64,000 nt of DNA, from contig JAUTDP010000005.1 in the NCBI GenBank assembly GCA_033439795.1, forward strand, positions 434,001-498,000, written 5' to 3'. Source of the stretch: Sordaria brevicollis. Its lineage: Eukaryota > Ascomycota > Sordariomycetes > Sordariales > Sordariaceae. Of this stretch, positions 60,601-64,000 are shown piece after piece. The notes beneath the pieces are model-generated. The model was not told the DNA's origin, searched no databases, and was given only the letters and a program-made list of their open reading frames with translations. The stretch's first letter is position 1; every line of letters starts with the position of its first letter. The position numbers and the translations under genes are program-made.

Positions 60601-62980
60601 GCCCGCTTTCTTCACTCTGCCGTTGTCGGCCCTGTACCCAGGAGCCCTGGTGCTAAGTTGGTTGAGCATCACAGGAGGTCGAGCCGGGATGCAGACGGTC
60701 GACCAACCAGGCGACTCCTGTTGTTGGGTTGAACGACTCCGGGGTCACGCACCTTCTCCAATCAGACCGTTGAGCATGGAACGGGCCGAGAATCGGCTAC
60801 AAATGAGAAAACAGCGTACGACGAGAGCAGAGAGGAGATGCTTGGGGCTCTTGGGCTGCCTGGGTAGTAATCTTGTACAATGTTACCCAGTCGCACCCGT
60901 CACACCCGTCCCTCACGAGCTCGTTGGCATTTTTACGCAGCAGCAGGTACGGACACTTTCTCAGATCTACCCGAGTTCGGGAGTCCAGACTGGACACAAC
61001 TGGCGACCTGAAATTTCCACATGGCCCTCGTATTCACGATTTGAATCACTCTTCAGCGGCCAGTGGCTAGCATGGCCTAGCAAACTCGGCCCGGCCAGGG
61101 GGTTGCGTGCAGACAAACTTGGGTCTTGCTACACAGGAGCATATGGGGCATTCACTCCGTGTGTGAGGTCTTTCTTTCGCTCCCGTTGCAGTCCTTAATC
61201 TGAGGGGTAGCTGCAGGACTACCTCTGCGCATCTGAAGCTCATTTATCAAGCAAGTCGCCATTGTGTTGCCATGTGGGAAAAAGGTGAGAGACAGTGGTT
61301 GGAATGCTACACCTTGACTTCAAGTTGTCAGCTACCCGCCTTGCCCGCCTTGCCCGCCGCATCTGTGCTCCATCTCAACCCTATGCATATTGATGCCAAG
61401 TTCAACCATGTCAAACTGAGGTTGCGGTTTGTAAATATTCCGGCATAGCTTCCATGGTATGAAACCATCTGCTGATGATTGATACAGACTACAAGTCGTA
61501 CATACGAAAAGTCAAGTTGGGGACTCCAAGCTGAGCGTAGAGATACCTCCACACTGGTCTCAGACGATCCGGGGAGTGAGCTGTTGAAGGAAAAAGGTAC
61601 CTCTTACATACCTCACCTTGTTTCTTCGATAAAGCCCCTCTACTCTGATACTCTGCAGTGAACCTGGGAAATCTGGATCGACCCGGATGGCGCAACCCAC
61701 CTTCCCAATCGAGCGCCTCTTGGCTCTCCCATTCGCTACGAAGAGAACGCAAATGATCTTACATGAATGGCCCCCAGAAACGCAAAAATAAAAAAAGTGA
61801 CAGAACCGCTCAAGTGGGATCTCAAGTCAAGATGGCGCCGTTGATGATTTTTGAATGGCATCGACTCCTTTCAAAATGTATTTCTCTGCAGCACTGCATA
61901 CCAAAGGGACGGAGTTCTCCAAATTCTCCATATCATATGTGTGCCTGCCAGTGTTGGGTCTGATCTCAAGACACCTAGCAGCTGTACTGCAGGCCACTCA
62001 CACGGCAAGTGCCCACCAAGCCGGAGTGGAAGGTAGCAACCAAGAAACAACCTCAAGGCAAGGAAGGAGGTACCACAATGAGTGGAAGTGGAAGCAAAGG
62101 CACCTTCCTCGCCCCCGGTCTTGGTCGACGGGAGTGACTTTGAAAATTTGTCCCCCTCCCGAGTCTCAAACCCACTCCACCTCGTTCATCTTGCCGGGAA
62201 TTTTGGCACAATTTCTCTCCCACTTCGATTCCTTGCAAATTCAGCTCGTGTACGCACAGAACCGGCAGCCTCTATTTTTCTTCTCAAACCGATAATCGCG
62301 TCATCACTGTTCTCCCAAACGCTTTCTTTACCCACTACCCATTTGGTTTGCTTTGCAGCATGGAAATTTGTGAGCGGCCTTAACCCGGCCAGCAAGGTAA
62401 GTTATCCGAAATATTGCACTTTTGGCCGTGTTACTTACTGACTGCTGAACTGCTTCAGGTCGTGAGTATGTGGAATTATTCGCTCAAGACTCGACAATTG
62501 GCGGTCCGGATTAGGCAAGATTCAGGAACACTGTGCCCAGATGTCAGGATAAAGCTCCACGCAACAACAATGCCGTCCCCCAGACAAGCACAACGGTTAC
62601 CCGGCAGCCAGGCCCTGTCTCTAGGGCAAAAGAACGGACGGAGGAAGATCATTGACGGAGACCGTCAGTGGGCAGTCCATGCTCTTGGCCCGTTTCGGTA
62701 TGGTACGGACAGCAATACGCCCATGCTGTTGGATGCCACCGTTGCGTCTCACAAATGCCAGCCCCTGATGAAACCGTGCAAGCTGTGGCTCTCGCTGTCA
62801 TGGAAATGGTGGTGGTGGTGGTGAGCTGCACCCCTGGCTCGCCTTGGCTACTGTCAGATTGTATAGGGGAATTGATTGATTCTGTGTATCTGTGTGTAAC
62901 TGTGGAGAATAGGATTCTGGAGTTCTGGTCGGGGGAGCTGGGGGTATCCTTTATTTGCTAAGACCTTTTAGGTGGCTGGC
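54660..62980. other. 8.3 kb of normal-composition DNA with no recognised gene
   Basis: CpA and TpG are common here, so this is not RIP-type DNA. Frames are short (the longest is about 200 codons at 60584-61198, starting with TTG). None shows a domain I recognise, and I could not join any across plausible introns. A (TGG)n tract lies near 62805-62822 and a short CTTGCCCGC repeat near 61338-61357. It could hold divergent or broken genes, non-coding transcripts or old relics. Confidence 0.5.
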
Positions 62981-63405
62981 AGTACTGACCAGCTATATAT
63001 TAATCTATATTATTTTAGCCTAGAATACTACCCTAGAATTTAATATACCCCTTTATTCGAAGACCGTTTCGATTACCCTTTTAGGGTCGAGAGTAAAACT
63101 ATTTATATATTTCCTATTCCCTTTAGTTAATCTACCGTTACTTCTTTTATTACAATACTTAAATATTCATTTAAATCCTCTATTTCTAGAGTCTTTTTAT
63201 TATTACCTACTATAACCAAGCGTAATAGCTTTATAAATATCTTTAACAACTTTTTAAACCTCTTATACTCTAATACTCTAAATACCTTTATTAATCTATC
63301 TATAGGCATCTCTTTTATTTTTAAATAGTTAATTTTGAGGGTCTCCTTTTCGATAATCTCCTTTCGAAATTAGTATCAATAAATATTAATATGCCTTATC
63401 TTAAT
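62981..63405. other. RIP-type AT-rich DNA at the right edge of the gene block
   Basis: Composition changes near 62980 to TpA-rich, CpA-poor sequence. A 60-codon minus-strand frame (63127-63309, ATG start, Lys/Leu/Ile-rich, MPIDRLIKVFRVLEYKRFKK) stays open but has no recognisable relative. It may be a repeat remnant. Confidence 0.55.
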
Positions 63406-63661
63406 TGTGAGAGCGTGATTCTACGAGAGATAAACTGCAAGACTAGAAGCTACAATTCAAAGTAAAATTAAGTATAAAGAAGGAAAAGAAAGGTTAATAA
63501 ACGAAGGCATCGTAAGCCTGGTATATAAGCTAGGTCCTGCCGTCCTATATCGCCTTCCTAATCCGGATTTATTTTATTAATAAAAGGTTAAGCCTTATTC
63601 TATCCGATATATTATAGGTTTAGTGCCCTATCCCTAGTACCTATCCTGTTATACTATAATA
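63406..63661 (-). repeat. Candidate 3' LTR (256 bp)
   Basis: Bounded by TG...TA ends (TA from CA by RIP) and an adjacent polypurine tract at 63662-63675. Only one copy is in the window, so the limits rest on the ends and the tract. Confidence 0.55.
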
Positions 63662-64000
63662 TTACCCCCCCCTTTGGAAGAAGGTTTAATCCTAGAGCCG
63701 AAAGAAAGAAAAGAATAGAAGGGATGAGTAGTTAATATTAAATACCGTGAAATGCGCGTCCAATTCTAAAAATATTGGACGGAAAAATAAAATTAACGTT
63801 AGAATCCCTTTATTCTATTATTATTATCTATTTATTACCTTCTTAGCCCGATTCCTCTACCGTTTCCTCCTAATATCCTCTTATTATCCTCTTCCCCGTA
63901 CCCTTATAAATATATTTTCTAACCTCGATTATTACTAATTCCGAAAGGGGTATTATAAGGACGTCCGTAGTATAATAATTTGCTATTAATGAGTAATAGC
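63406..64000 (-). mobile_element. LTR retrotransposon, 3' end only, continuing off the window
   Basis: A 256-bp LTR candidate (63406-63661) begins TGTGAGAGCG and ends TACTATAATA. Immediately to its right, on the minus strand, is a polypurine tract AAAGGGGGGGGTAA, identical to the one next to the right LTR of element D. This makes it the 3' LTR of a minus-strand element whose body lies to the right. TTAAT at 63401-63405 may be its TSD. The partner LTR is outside the window. Confidence 0.6.

Noticed and set aside
60584..61198. 204-codon plus-strand frame
   Set aside because: Begins with TTG, mixed composition, no motif, and no supporting intron or neighbour structure.
63127..63309. 60-codon minus-strand frame in the right AT-rich block
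   Set aside because: Starts with ATG and reads smoothly, but is short, Lys/Leu/Ile-rich and lies in RIP-type DNA. I recognise no family.

Overview
The window looks like a chromosome segment of a filamentous ascomycete (Pezizomycotina, perhaps a Sordariomycete). The evidence is short spliceosomal introns (61, 72 and 75 bp), fungal-type genes, and an abrupt split between gene-bearing DNA of normal base composition and extremely AT-rich DNA. The AT-rich DNA is TpA-rich and nearly free of CpA/TpG while keeping CpG. That is the signature of repeat-induced point mutation (RIP). I cannot name a species.

Left block, 1-38546: a nested stack of RIP-killed LTR retrotransposons. I resolved it from LTR pairs of equal length and from target-site duplications (TSDs). 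An outer Ty1/copia element (E, about 5.8 kb without insertions) was hit in one LTR by a Ty3/gypsy element (A2, about 7.7 kb without insertions; TSD CTATT). A2 was then hit by three further gypsy elements: B in its LTR (TSD CTAAG), C (TSD TTAAT) and D (TSD ATAAT). It also carries two short hAT-like non-autonomous elements with perfect 8-bp TSDs that are not RIP-mutated. A second, partial copy of A (A1) at the left edge preserves the empty sites of C and D. No intact coding sequence remains in this block. Reverse transcriptase, protease, zinc-knuckle and integrase remnants can still be read through stops.

Gene block, 38547 to about 62980: four protein-coding genes. They are a GAS2/GAR-domain cytoskeletal protein (plus strand, two uORFs), a 14-TM MFS/DHA2 transporter (minus), the fork-protection factor Tof1/Swi1/Timeless (minus), and a mitochondrial 3-hydroxyacyl-CoA dehydrogenase (plus, head-to-head with TOF1). 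They look like ordinary housekeeping neighbours rather than a pathway cluster. A possible RNA polymerase III locus (A box, B box, T4) follows at 54539-54655. About 8.3 kb of normal-composition DNA after that holds no gene I recognise.

Right edge, about 62980-64000: AT-rich RIP-type DNA returns. It contains the 3' LTR and polypurine tract of another minus-strand LTR element that runs off the window. The gene block is therefore an island between two RIP-silenced repeat blocks.
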